Positions 18,067 to 25,816 of a DNA stretch of 56,973 nucleotides are shown in pieces. Origin of the DNA: Mycolicibacterium canariasense (lineage in GTDB: Bacteria; Actinomycetota; Actinomycetes; Mycobacteriales; Mycobacteriaceae). A model generated the notes under the pieces. That model was given only the letters and a program-made list of their open reading frames with translations, ran no database searches and had not been told where the DNA came from. How positions within the stretch are numbered: position 1 is the first letter of the stretch; each line of letters starts with the position of its first letter. The stretch covers positions 1 through 56,973 of the forward strand of contig NZ_LQOL01000040.1 in NCBI RefSeq assembly GCF_002101555.1. Direction: 5' to 3'. A program made the position numbers and the translations under genes.

Positions 18067-19344
18067 TCAGCCCGACAGGCCGGCGGCCCACGGGTAGGAC
18101 TTCAGGTAGGGATCCGGGGTGATCGGGCCCTTGGACTCCCAGATCGTGTAGATCAGCCCGTCGGGATGGATCTCGCCGATGCGGGCGGTCTTGGTGATGT
18201 GGTGGTTCTCGCCGTCGATGGTGACAAGGCCCTCCGGGGCGTCGAAGGTGACTCCGCCGGCATTGTCCTGGATGGCCTTGGTGTCGAAGGCTTTTGCCTT
18301 CTCCGCGGTGTTCTTCCACAGGTACACCGAGACGTAGGCGGCCTCCATCGGATCCGAGGTCGGCTTGTTCGCGCCGTAGGCCTTCTTGTAGGCGGCGACG
18401 AACGCCTTGTTCACCGGGTTGTCCACCGTCTGGTAGTAGTTCCAGGCGGTGAGCTGGCCGGCGATGTTCTGTGCACCGATCCCGGTGACCTCTTCCTCGG
18501 CGATGGACACCGACACCACCGGCATCTTCTGCGGGGTCAACCCGGCGTTGGTGTACTCCTTGAAGAACGCCACGTTGGAGTCGCCGTTGAGGGTGTTGAA
18601 CACCGCTCCCGCGTTGGATGCGCGCACCTTGTTGACGATGGTGGAGAAATCGGTGGAGCCCAGCGGGGTGTAGTCCTCACCCTTGATCTCGATCCCGTTG
18701 GCGCCGGCGTAGGCCTTGATGATGCGGTTGGCGGTCTGCGGGAAGACGTAGTCACTGCCCACCAGGTAGAGGGACTTCACGCCCTTCTCCTTCAGGTAGT
18801 CCAGGGCCGGGACGATCTGCTGGTTGGTGGTGGCGCCGGTGTAGAAGATGTTCTTGCTGGACTCCAGACCCTCGTATTGCACGGGGTAGTAGAGCAGTGA
18901 GTCATTGCTCTCGAAAACCGGGAGCATGGCCTTGCGGCTGGAGGACGTCCACCCGCCGAACACCGCGGCGACGCAGTCGTCCTTGATCAGCTTCTCGGCC
19001 TTCTGGGCGAAGACCGCCGGATCCGATGCGCCGTCCTCACCGACGATCTGGATCTGTTTACCGAGCACCCCGCCCTTGGCGTTGATCTCGTCGACGGCCA
19101 ACTTGATGGCGTCGCGCACCGTCACCTCGGAGATCGCCATGGTGCCCGACAGCGAGTTCAGCGAGCCGACCTTGATGGTCGAGCCGGCGGTGTCCACACA
19201 GGACGCGGCCGCCGTGGTGCTGTCGCTCTCGCTGGCCTTGCTGCCACATCCGGCCAACACCAGAGCGGCCGCGGCGACCACACTTCCGGCGGCCAGGACC
19301 GACCTGTTGGCGCCTCTGGCGAGGGCGGGGCGTCGAAGTCGCAT
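18067..19344 (-). CDS. urtA: Urea-type ABC transporter substrate-binding lipoprotein UrtA
   Basis: UrtA is the external binding protein of the importer. The 425-residue product has a lipoprotein signal: basic N-terminus ([14 protein letters not shown]), a hydrophobic run and lipobox LVLAGC. The mature region has the receptor-ligand-binding fold marks of the family ([55 protein letters not shown]) and two further cysteines. The SSSRK and YYPVQYEG segments are the usual UrtA pattern. No urease or urea carboxylase gene is seen next to the operon, so urea is the likely but unproved ligand; other short amides are possible. Confidence 0.93.
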   Translation of the reverse strand: MRLRRPALARGANRSVLAAGSVVAAAALVLAGCGSKASESDSTTAAASCVDTAGSTIKVGSLNSLSGTMAISEVTVRDAIKLAVDEINAKGGVLGKQIQIVGEDGASDPAVFAQKAEKLIKDDCVAAVFGGWTSSSRKAMLPVFESNDSLLYYPVQYEGLESSKNIFYTGATTNQQIVPALDYLKEKGVKSLYLVGSDYVFPQTANRIIKAYAGANGIEIKGEDYTPLGSTDFSTIVNKVRASNAGAVFNTLNGDSNVAFFKEYTNAGLTPQKMPVVSVSIAEEEVTGIGAQNIAGQLTAWNYYQTVDNPVNKAFVAAYKKAYGANKPTSDPMEAAYVSVYLWKNTAEKAKAFDTKAIQDNAGGVTFDAPEGLVTIDGENHHITKTARIGEIHPDGLIYTIWESKGPITPDPYLKSYPWAAGLSG

Positions 19345-19398
19345 CTATTGCCTTTCCGTCGATTTCGCGTGGTGCGAGGGAATCGGGGAGAAATCGGT

Positions 19399-19430
19399 CA
19401 CACGGGGACGTGTGTCGAATCGGCACGTTA
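19399..19430 (-). promoter_or_regulatory. Candidate urtA promoter -10 and leader hairpin
   Basis: On the reverse strand, TAACGT (19430-19425) could be a -10 box with a start near 19418. Just after it lies a perfect inverted repeat CACACG-GGGA-CGTGTG (19399-19414), either a hairpin at the mRNA 5' end or an operator. It leaves a ~74-nt leader before urtA. I could not confirm a GlnR site. Confidence 0.35.
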
Positions 19431-19553
19431 GAGCTGGCAAGTTTCTGTGGAATGTCTGAATGTGACGAACAAATTAACCTGTTGGTCGACCGGTATTGGT
19501 CCGATGTTCGCCGGCGCCGCCGAGGCGCGGACCCCGCGGGTGTAACGATCGGG

Positions 19554-19559
19554 TAGCGT
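19554..19559 (+). promoter_or_regulatory. -10 box TAGCGT of a probable leaderless promoter
   Basis: TAGCGT ends 8 nt before GTG 19568, and no Shine-Dalgarno site is near. It favours GTG 19568 as start of the secreted protein gene. Confidence 0.5.
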
Positions 19560-19567
19560 CCGGCGAT

Positions 19568-20008
19568 GTGACGGACATGCGAAAAGGTATGAGCAAGGTC
19601 GGGGCGACGGTTTCAGCGGTGCTGGTTTCGGGAGCGGCGCTCGCCGGGGTAACCGGCGTGGCCCATGCCGAGCCGGCTGCGGGTCACCAAGTTCGCTACA
19701 CGCTGACGTCGACGGCCCCCTACGACTTCCAGGTGCTGTATCTGACGGCCCAGCCGGCCGACAAGGCCGCGTACAACGCCGACGCGTACTCGTATGTGAA
19801 GCGCGAGACCATCAACGTCGCGCCGGACCGGCCCTTCGTCTTCGAGACCACGCTGGCCGATCCGCAGTGGGCCATTTTGCAGGTCAGCAGCACCACCAAG
19901 GGTGGTGTCGGCGCGCCGAACCCGCATTGCGAGGTCGCCGTGGACAACCAGGTCATCGTCGCGCAGGACGCGCCGTACAGCGTGGTGTGCCAGGGCACGC
20001 AGTGGTAA
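19568..20008 (+). CDS. Secreted protein, possibly MmpS-like fold, function unknown
   Basis: The product has 146 residues with a Sec signal peptide: MRKGMSKVG, a hydrophobic run, then GVAHA before EPAAG, a good signal peptidase I site near residue 35. The mature part (about 110 residues) is rich in beta-forming stretches and has two cysteines (NPHCEV and SVVCQG) placed to form a disulfide near the C-terminus. The layout resembles the extracellular domain of mycobacterial MmpS proteins, but I cannot claim membership. No mmpL gene is adjacent. The TAGCGT -10 box 8 nt upstream favours GTG 19568; ATG 19577 is the other choice. It is divergent from urtA. Confidence 0.75.
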   Translation: MTDMRKGMSKVGATVSAVLVSGAALAGVTGVAHAEPAAGHQVRYTLTSTAPYDFQVLYLTAQPADKAAYNADAYSYVKRETINVAPDRPFVFETTLADPQWAILQVSSTTKGGVGAPNPHCEVAVDNQVIVAQDAPYSVVCQGTQW

Positions 20009-20063
20009 CCGCGCACTGACCGAGAACTTTGCTCGAACGGCTCCGTCGCGGCACGGACGCGCG

Positions 20064-20099
20064 TAGCGTCCGAAGCGTCCATAACCATGGGCGAAGGAG
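20064..20099 (+). promoter_or_regulatory. -10 box TAGCGT and ribosome binding site for the methyltransferase
   Basis: TAGCGT at 20064-20069 predicts a start near 20076 and a ~30-nt leader. GAAGGAG at 20093-20099 is 6 nt before ATG 20106. Confidence 0.45.
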
Positions 20100-20105
20100 C
20101 CGGCG

Positions 20106-21158
20106 ATGGCCATCGACGAAGACAAACTCCAGGCGTTTCTGGGCCGGGCGATCGGTGATCTGGGTGCGGCGATGAGTGCCGCGCTCGTCCTCATCGGCGA
20201 TGAGCTCGGGCTGTACCGGGCACTGACCCAGAGCCGATGTACGGCCGGCGAGTTGGCCGCGGGGACCGGCACCGACGAACGGTATGTGCGGGAGTGGCTG
20301 GCCAATCAGGCCGCCGGCGGCTACGTCGAATACGACGCCGCCGACGACCGCTACTACCTGAGCGAGGAACAGGCGCTGTGCCTGGCCGATCCGAACGGCC
20401 CGGTGGACCTGCCCGGCGGCTATGCGGTGGTGGAGGACCTCTTCCACGTGAAGGCCCGGGCGGTGCAGAACTTCCGCACCGGCGCGGGCATGGAGTGGGG
20501 TGAGCACGACCCGTGCCTGTTCCGCGGCACCGAGCGTTTCTTCCGGGCCGGGTACCAGGCCGGCTTGCTGGACTCCTGGTTGCCCGCCCTGGACGGCGTC
20601 GTCGACAAGCTGGGCGCCGGGGCCGCCGTCGCCGACATCGGCTGCGGGCACGGTGTCACCACAATCCTGATGGCGCAGGCCTTTCCGGCGTCGCGGTTCG
20701 TCGGCGTCGACTACCACGACGCGTCGATCGCGACGGCGCGCGAGCATGCGACGCAGGCGGGGTTGACCAACGTCTCCTTCGAGGTGGGCGATGCCACGAC
20801 CTACGACGGTGCGGACTACGACCTGATCGCCTTCTTCGATTGTCTGCACGATATGGCCGATCCGGGCGGAGCGGCCCGGCACGCCCGCCAGGCGCTGAAA
20901 CCGGACGGGCACTGCCTGCTCGTCGAGCCGTTCGCCGGTGACAACGTCGCCGACAACCTCAACCCGGTCGGCCGGGTGTTCTACGGGGCGTCCTCGATGA
21001 TCTGCGTACCGGTCTCGCTGGCGCAGCACGGCCCGGCACTCGGCGCGCAGGCAGGGGAGCGCCGGCTCAAGCAGGTGATGGTCACCGACGGCGGCTTCAC
21101 CCGATTCCGGCGCGCCACCGAAACCCCGTTCAACCTGGTGTTCGAGGCGAGGCCGTAG
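20106..21158 (+). CDS. SAM-dependent methyltransferase with winged-helix N-terminus
   Basis: The product has 350 residues. Residues 1-100 form a winged-helix dimerisation region (RAIGDLGAAMSAALVLIGDE, then TDERYVREWL), as in Rv2258c-type and O-methyltransferase-like enzymes. The Rossmann methyltransferase domain follows, with motif I VADIGCGHGVTT at about residue 176, an acidic residue in FVGVDYHD, and motif II FEVGDATTY. The FFDCLHDMADP segment is typical of this mycobacterial family. ATG 20106 has a good Shine-Dalgarno site. The substrate is unknown. It is followed after 43 nt by the LexA-controlled radical SAM gene. Confidence 0.86.
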   Translation: MAIDEDKLQAFLGRAIGDLGAAMSAALVLIGDELGLYRALTQSRCTAGELAAGTGTDERYVREWLANQAAGGYVEYDAADDRYYLSEEQALCLADPNGPVDLPGGYAVVEDLFHVKARAVQNFRTGAGMEWGEHDPCLFRGTERFFRAGYQAGLLDSWLPALDGVVDKLGAGAAVADIGCGHGVTTILMAQAFPASRFVGVDYHDASIATAREHATQAGLTNVSFEVGDATTYDGADYDLIAFFDCLHDMADPGGAARHARQALKPDGHCLLVEPFAGDNVADNLNPVGRVFYGASSMICVPVSLAQHGPALGAQAGERRLKQVMVTDGGFTRFRRATETPFNLVFEARP

Positions 21159-21165
21159 ACGCCGC

Positions 21166-21171
21166 TTGACA
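21166..21171 (+). promoter_or_regulatory. Consensus -35 box TTGACA
   Basis: TTGACA lies 7 nt after the methyltransferase stop, with the LexA box starting 8 nt downstream. A -10 box at TTCGAT (21190-21195, 18-nt spacer) would start the transcript at about ATG 21202, so the LexA box would fill the space between -35 and -10. Confidence 0.5.
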
Positions 21172-21178
21172 ACTCGTA

Positions 21179-21194
21179 TCGAACAGTTGTTCGA
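21179..21194. promoter_or_regulatory. LexA (SOS) box
   Basis: TCGAACAGTTGTTCGA is a perfect palindrome apart from its two central bases and matches the mycobacterial SOS box TCGAAC-N4-GTTCGA at all twelve fixed positions. It lies in the promoter of the radical SAM gene, 8 nt before ATG 21202. Confidence 0.92.
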
Positions 21195-21201
21195 TATGTC
21201 C

Positions 21202-22221
21202 ATGCGGTGGGACAGGCAAAGCGTACGCGTCGATGACGGCGCCCTGCCGGGCCTGCAGCGCCTGGGGTTCGTCCGCAGCGTGCGCATGCCGCAGTTCGAG
21301 GGCATGACGTTCCATGAGGTGCTGTGCAAGTCGGCGCTGAACAAGGTGCCCGATGCCTCGATGCTGCCGTTCCGCTACACCGTCAACGGGTACCGCGGGT
21401 GCTCACACGCCTGCCGATACTGTTTCGCCAGGCCCACACACGAATACCTGGATTTCGATCCCGGCGCCGACTTCGACTCGCAGGTCGTGGTGAAGACCAA
21501 TGTCGTCGACGTTCTGGAACGTGAACTGGCACGGCGGTCGTGGACGCGGGAGACGGTGGCCCTGGGTACCAATACCGACCCCTACCAGCGGGCCGAGGGG
21601 CGGTACGCGCTGATGCCGGGCATCCTGCGTGCCCTGGCGGCCTCCGGAACACCGTTCTCGATACTGACCAAGGGCACCCTGCTGCGGCGCGACCTGCCGC
21701 TGATTTCCGAAGCGGCACAGTCGCTTCCGGTGAGCGTCTCGATATCGTTGGCGATCGGGGACCCCGACCTGCACCGCGAGGTGGAGCCGGGCACCCCGTC
21801 CCCGCAGGCGCGGCTCGGGCTGATCAGCGCGATCCGCGAGGCCGGGCTGAACTGTCATGTGATGGTGGCCCCGGTGCTGCCGCGGCTGACCGATTCCACC
21901 GAGCATCTGGACGACCTGCTCGGCCGGATCGCGGCGGCCGGCGCCACCGGGGTGACGGTGTTCGGCCTGCACCTGCGGGGCTCCACCCGCGGCTGGTTCA
22001 TGCAGTGGCTGCAGGCCACGCACCCCGAACTCGTCTTCGAATACCGGCGGTTGTACCGGCGCGGCGCCTACCTGCCGGCCGACTACCGCAACGAACTCCG
22101 TACCCGGGTGGCACCGTTGGTGTCCCGGTACGGCTTGACTGGGCGCGCAACGCCGCCCATGGCGGGCGCCGGTGCCGTTTCCTCCGAAGTCGCGGCACCG
22201 GCGCACCCCACCCTGTTCTGA
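21202..22221 (+). CDS. Radical SAM protein, SplB/Rv2578c-like, SOS-controlled
   Basis: The product has 339 residues. The cluster motif CSHACRYC (Cys67, Cys71, Cys74) is the CX3CX2C of radical SAM enzymes and is preceded by PFRYTVNGYRG. The following TNTDPYQRAEG and ILTKGTLLRRDLPL segments fit the SplB-related (spore photoproduct lyase-like, COG1533-type) group, here equivalent to Rv2578c. A DNA- or nucleic-acid-linked reaction is plausible but unproved in mycobacteria. The LexA box directly upstream says it is switched on by DNA damage. I choose ATG 21202 (MRWDRQ) by similarity; TTG 21166 and ATG 21196 are in frame but lie in the promoter. Confidence 0.88.
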   Translation: MRWDRQSVRVDDGALPGLQRLGFVRSVRMPQFEGMTFHEVLCKSALNKVPDASMLPFRYTVNGYRGCSHACRYCFARPTHEYLDFDPGADFDSQVVVKTNVVDVLERELARRSWTRETVALGTNTDPYQRAEGRYALMPGILRALAASGTPFSILTKGTLLRRDLPLISEAAQSLPVSVSISLAIGDPDLHREVEPGTPSPQARLGLISAIREAGLNCHVMVAPVLPRLTDSTEHLDDLLGRIAAAGATGVTVFGLHLRGSTRGWFMQWLQATHPELVFEYRRLYRRGAYLPADYRNELRTRVAPLVSRYGLTGRATPPMAGAGAVSSEVAAPAHPTLF

Positions 22222-22230
22222 GACGGGTTG

Positions 22231-22758
22231 CTAGCGGCCGACGTCCCAGGCGTGGTGCACGATATCGTGCAGGTGATAGACGGCGATCGTCGAGACGGTG
22301 AATTCGCTTCCGTTGCTGCGTAATCCGCGCCGGGACCAGGCGTCCTCGGGCACGGACCGGTAGGTGTCGGCCACCGCGGTGGCCGCCTGGAACAACTCCC
22401 GTGCCACCGTCGCGGGATCCTGCGACGGGTAGTCGTCGGCCAGTGCTGTCGCGTCCTGATCCCAGTTCGGGAACCGCGGTTGGTCCTGCGACAGCATCAA
22501 CCGCACCCGATGGTCGAAGATGCGGTGCACATCGCGGACGTGGCAGCCGTACTCCAGGATCGACCACACGCCGGGCGCCGGGCGTTGCCTGACCCCGGCC
22601 CGGGTGAGCCGGTCGACCCACTCGGTGGCGTCGGTGGCGATCAGGTCGGCGACCTCGGCGTGTCCCGTACCTGCCGCGTCGAAACCACACTCCGGGCACG
22701 GCCGGGAGAGCACCCAGGTCCAGTCCTTGGCGTCCGGCACGATCGGGTCGGTGCTCAT
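22231..22758 (-). CDS. DinB-fold protein (DUF664/maleylpyruvate isomerase-like)
   Basis: The product has 175 residues with the helical-bundle pattern of DinB-like proteins. A His in SILEYGCHVRDVHRIFDHR and a His pair in AVYHLHDIVHHAWDVG would form the usual metal triad. Near the N-terminus, CPECGFD is a CxxC pair that may bind an extra metal. Members often are mycothiol- or bacillithiol-dependent transferases or hydrolases. ATG 22758 overlaps the upstream peptidase stop (ATGA), so it is translationally coupled to it. The upstream in-frame ATG 22860 lies inside the peptidase gene and is rejected. Confidence 0.83.
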   Translation of the reverse strand: MSTDPIVPDAKDWTWVLSRPCPECGFDAAGTGHAEVADLIATDATEWVDRLTRAGVRQRPAPGVWSILEYGCHVRDVHRIFDHRVRLMLSQDQPRFPNWDQDATALADDYPSQDPATVARELFQAATAVADTYRSVPEDAWSRRGLRSNGSEFTVSTIAVYHLHDIVHHAWDVGR

Positions 22759-23645
22759 CCCAGATCCCGGGCGGCGAAGGTGTCGCACTTCTTCGGATCG
22801 CCGGTCTGATAACCGGTGGTGAACCACTTCTGCCGTTCGGCCGACGAACCGTGCGTCCACTGCTCGGGGTTGATCCGGCCGGTGGCGGCTTTCTGGATGC
22901 GGTCATCGCCCACCGACGAGGCCGCCGACAACGCGTCGGCAATATCCTTGTCGCTCAACGGCTCCAAGAACGGAACGCCGGTGCTCTCCTGCTTGGTGAC
23001 CGACGCGTAGTGCGCCCACACGCCGGCGTAGCAGTCGGCCTGCAACTCGGTGCGCACCCCGTTGCCCTCGGCGCCGCCGGGGCCCTGCTGGGCCCGGCCC
23101 AACACGCCGAGCAGGTTCTGCACGTGGTGGCCGAACTCGTGAGCCACCACATACTCCTGAGCCAGGGGCCCGCCGCTGGAACCGAACTGGTCGACCAGTA
23201 CCTGGAAGAAGTCGGTGTCGAAGTAGGCGGTCTGGTCCACCGGACAGTAGAACGGGCCGACGTCGGTGGTGGCCGGACCGCAGCCGGTGTTCACCTGCCC
23301 GGTGAACAACCGCACCTGCGGCCGGGTGTAGCCCTTGAGCAGGTGGCTCCACACCCCGTCCACCGAGTTTCCGGTGGCGATGATGCGGCAGCCCAGGATG
23401 TCGTTGGCGTCGCGGCCGGTCTTGCACTGGGACACGTCGAATCCCGGGGTGACCGACTCCTGGTTCTGTGCGACCTCGTTCTGCCCGAGCACGGCGTTGG
23501 GGTCGACGCCGAGGAACATCGCCACCACCACGATCAGCAGCCCGCCCAGGCCACCGCCGATGGCGATACCGCGGCCAGGCCCGCGCCCACCGCCGCTGCT
23601 GGAGGTGGTACTCGTATCGATCTGCATGCCTTCGTTGAAGGTCAT
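22755..23645 (-). CDS. YpfJ-family neutral zinc metallopeptidase
   Basis: The product has 296 residues and matches Rv2575 in type. After a short N-terminus (MTFNEGMQIDTS) and a Gly-rich stretch comes one membrane helix (about 27-46), then an extracellular peptidase domain. HEFGHH (His169, Glu170, His173) is the zinc motif, followed by ELQADCYAGVWAH, whose Glu is the likely third ligand. At least six cysteines lie in the outer domain (QCKTG, LGCRI, TGCGP, FYCPV, ADCYA, KKCDT), suggesting disulfides. ATG 23645 is preferred, with GGGGG upstream; ATG 23669 is possible. The substrate of the family is unknown. Confidence 0.88.
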   Translation of the reverse strand: MTFNEGMQIDTSTTSSSGGGRGPGRGIAIGGGLGGLLIVVVAMFLGVDPNAVLGQNEVAQNQESVTPGFDVSQCKTGRDANDILGCRIIATGNSVDGVWSHLLKGYTRPQVRLFTGQVNTGCGPATTDVGPFYCPVDQTAYFDTDFFQVLVDQFGSSGGPLAQEYVVAHEFGHHVQNLLGVLGRAQQGPGGAEGNGVRTELQADCYAGVWAHYASVTKQESTGVPFLEPLSDKDIADALSAASSVGDDRIQKAATGRINPEQWTHGSSAERQKWFTTGYQTGDPKKCDTFAARDLG

Positions 23646-23697
23646 CGCCCCCACCACCCCCATCTGCATGTCGGCACCCGGCTGGGCTCAGCTTTCC

Positions 23698-23707
23698 ACA
23701 CTACGAT
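23698..23707. promoter_or_regulatory. Overlapping divergent -10 boxes (ACACTACGAT)
   Basis: Forward TACGAT (23702-23707) is 6 nt before GTG 23714 of the esterase, giving a leaderless start. Reverse TAGTGT (23703-23698) would serve the metallopeptidase with a short leader. They share the central TA, the same design as at 14085-14094. Confidence 0.55.
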
Positions 23708-23713
23708 TGCGGT

Positions 23714-25189
23714 GTGTCCATCGTCGCCGAACTTCCGACGATCGTGACGACCTCGCACGGCCGGCTGCGCGGCGACACCGAGAGTGGTGTCGGGGTGTGG
23801 CGCGGGGTCGCCTACGCCGAACAGCCGTTGGGCGACCTGCGCTTCCGGGGACCCCAGCCGCTACGACCGTGGTCCGGCGTGCGTGATGCGCTGGAGCACG
23901 GGCCGCTACCGCCGCAGGGGCGGTCCTTCGTCGGCGGCGGTCGCGACGACCCGAAGATGCGGGACGAGGCCTGTCTCACGGTCACCGTATGGTCGCCCGA
24001 CGTGTCCGGCTCGTTGCCGGTCATGGTGTGGATTCCCGGCGGTGCGTTCGTCTACGGAGCCGGACAGTTGCAGCTGTACAACGGATCCCGGCTGGCCCGC
24101 AACGGCGACGTGGTCGTGGTGAACGTCACCTACCGGCTCGGCGTGTTCGGCGGCTTCGAGCTCGGTGAGCTGGGCGAGGGGTTCGACGACAACCTGTGCC
24201 TGCGGGACCAGATCGCGGCATTGCAGTGGGTGCGCGACAATATCGCCGCGTTCGGCGGGGACCCGCAGCGGGTCACCGTCTTCGGTGAATCCGCTGGGGC
24301 CACATCGGTATTGGCGCTGCTGGCCAGCCCGGCCGCCGACGGGCTGTTCACCCGCGCCATCGCGCAGAGTCCCGCGCTGCCACTGATCGCCGACCGGCAG
24401 ACCAGGGCCCGGCAAGCGCATGCGTTCCTCGGTGAACTCGGCGCCGACCCGCGCCACCTCAAACAGTTGCCGCAGCGGAGGTTGCGCCGGGCCGCGGGCA
24501 TGATCCAGGCCGCCAGTGCCGCCGACACCCCAACGCTGGCATACGGACTCACGCACGGTGTGGACCTGCTGCCGCAGCATCCCATCGAGGCGGCCAGGGC
24601 CGGCGCGGTCCACCGGATACCGCTGATCATCGGAACCAACAGTCACGAGGCCTCGATGTTCGCCTGGGGCAAGCCGCCGATGCTGCCCACCACGCCGGCA
24701 GGTGTCGACGGTTTCTTCGCGCGCCGGGCACCGCACGCCCGGGACCGGGTGCTGGCCGCCTACCCGTCCTACCCGCGCCGGCGGGCGCTGGTCGATTTCG
24801 GCTCCGATGCCATGTTCGGCGCGCCCACCTGGGCGTTCGCCGACGCCTACAGCGGCTGGGCGCCCACCCACATGTATCGCTTCGACCACACCACCTGGAC
24901 GCTGCGTGCACTCGGTCTGGGCGCCACCCACGGCAGTGAAATCGTGCACATCCAACACAGCTACGGCTCGTATCTGGGCCGCAAGCTGCATCCGCTGGGC
25001 CGGCGGGTGCAGCCGGGCGTGGGCAGGCGCATGCAGCGCACCTGGCTCGAATTCGCCAAGGGTGGGTTGCAGGAGTGGCCCTACTACGACGCGCGGCGCC
25101 GGGCCACCCGGCTGATCGGCAGCGCCCGCGATATGACCGTCTGCGACCCGGACGAGCGCCGGCGCGGGGCCTGGGCCGGTCTGTACTAG
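23714..25189 (+). CDS. Type B carboxylesterase
   Basis: This is a 491-residue alpha/beta hydrolase of the carboxylesterase/cholinesterase family, hydrolysing carboxylic esters. The nucleophile elbow is VFGESAGATS with Ser193; the oxyanion loop is MVWIPGGAFVYG (about 104-115). The third-residue acid is probably the Glu in IGTNSHEASMF, and the His is in ATHGSEIVHI. Families of this type include mycobacterial Lip proteins. The start is GTG 23714, 6 nt after TACGAT, with no Shine-Dalgarno site. No signal peptide is seen. The substrate is not predictable. Confidence 0.9.
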   Translation: MSIVAELPTIVTTSHGRLRGDTESGVGVWRGVAYAEQPLGDLRFRGPQPLRPWSGVRDALEHGPLPPQGRSFVGGGRDDPKMRDEACLTVTVWSPDVSGSLPVMVWIPGGAFVYGAGQLQLYNGSRLARNGDVVVVNVTYRLGVFGGFELGELGEGFDDNLCLRDQIAALQWVRDNIAAFGGDPQRVTVFGESAGATSVLALLASPAADGLFTRAIAQSPALPLIADRQTRARQAHAFLGELGADPRHLKQLPQRRLRRAAGMIQAASAADTPTLAYGLTHGVDLLPQHPIEAARAGAVHRIPLIIGTNSHEASMFAWGKPPMLPTTPAGVDGFFARRAPHARDRVLAAYPSYPRRRALVDFGSDAMFGAPTWAFADAYSGWAPTHMYRFDHTTWTLRALGLGATHGSEIVHIQHSYGSYLGRKLHPLGRRVQPGVGRRMQRTWLEFAKGGLQEWPYYDARRRATRLIGSARDMTVCDPDERRRGAWAGLY

Positions 25190-25195
25190 CGCGCC

Positions 25196-25699
25196 TCAGA
25201 CGTCGAAGCGCCGGTCGGTGTACCGGCGCAGATTGTGCAGGAAGCGCTGGAACATCCAGGCCATCACCGGCCGGAACACCGTCATGCCGAGCCGGGCGGC
25301 GGTGCCGTTCGGTTTCATCGCCATCACCCAGGTGAGATTGCAGCCATCCCCGGTGGGCACCACCCAATAATCCTCGGCGAACGCCGCGATGCTGTTGGTG
25401 GAGGCCTGGTTGAACCGGAAAGCCATGTGACTGTACGGTTCCCAGGACAGGAACTCCTCGTCCCCGACGATGTGGCCGCGCATGTGCACGGTGCGGGTGG
25501 TGCCCACCCCGTAGGGTTGCGGACTGGTCCAGGTGACCTTGGTGATCACCGACGCCCACTGCGGCCAGGACTCGGCGTCGGCCAGCACCTCGAAGACCTG
25601 CTCCGGGGTGATGGCCAAGTCGACGGTGCTGACGAATCGGAACGGTGCCTCGGAGATGAAGTCCAGATCAACGGGTTCGCACGGATACATTCTGGGCAC
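25196..25699 (-). CDS. SRPBCC-family protein (START-like)
   Basis: This is a 167-residue helix-grip protein equivalent to Rv2574. Typical traits are an opening strand (FRFVSTVDLAITPEQVFEVL), the helix AESWPQWASVITKVTW, a central beta-sheet rich in Thr and aromatic residues, and a long C-terminal helix (VFRPVMAWMFQRFLHNLRRY). Members bind hydrophobic ligands such as polyketides or lipids. The start is GTG 25699 or ATG 25690; neither has a strong ribosome site. The ligand is unknown. It ends 6 nt from the esterase stop (convergent). Confidence 0.82.
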   Translation of the reverse strand: MPRMYPCEPVDLDFISEAPFRFVSTVDLAITPEQVFEVLADAESWPQWASVITKVTWTSPQPYGVGTTRTVHMRGHIVGDEEFLSWEPYSHMAFRFNQASTNSIAAFAEDYWVVPTGDGCNLTWVMAMKPNGTAARLGMTVFRPVMAWMFQRFLHNLRRYTDRRFDV

Positions 25700-25773
25700 C
25701 CGTCGACCCTATCCGGGGTGGTCCGGGGAATGCCCACCGTGTAGCGGTGTCGGGACGGACCGATCGCACTCTC

Positions 25774-25814
25774 TAGACTGGCTCAGTCGTTCCACCCGTC
25801 TTCATGAGGAGTTT
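25774..25814 (+). promoter_or_regulatory. Promoter -10 and ribosome binding site of aspS
   Basis: TAGACT at 25774-25779 is a good -10 box. GAGGAG near 25805-25810 lies 6 nt before GTG 25817, giving a leader of about 30 nt. Confidence 0.5.
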
Positions 25815-25816
25815 TT

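Noticed and set aside
19445..19490. Possible GlnR site upstream of urtA (GTGAC ... TTAAC)
   Set aside because: Half-site spacing is 7 rather than 6 and the second half-site matches poorly; a real motif scan is needed.
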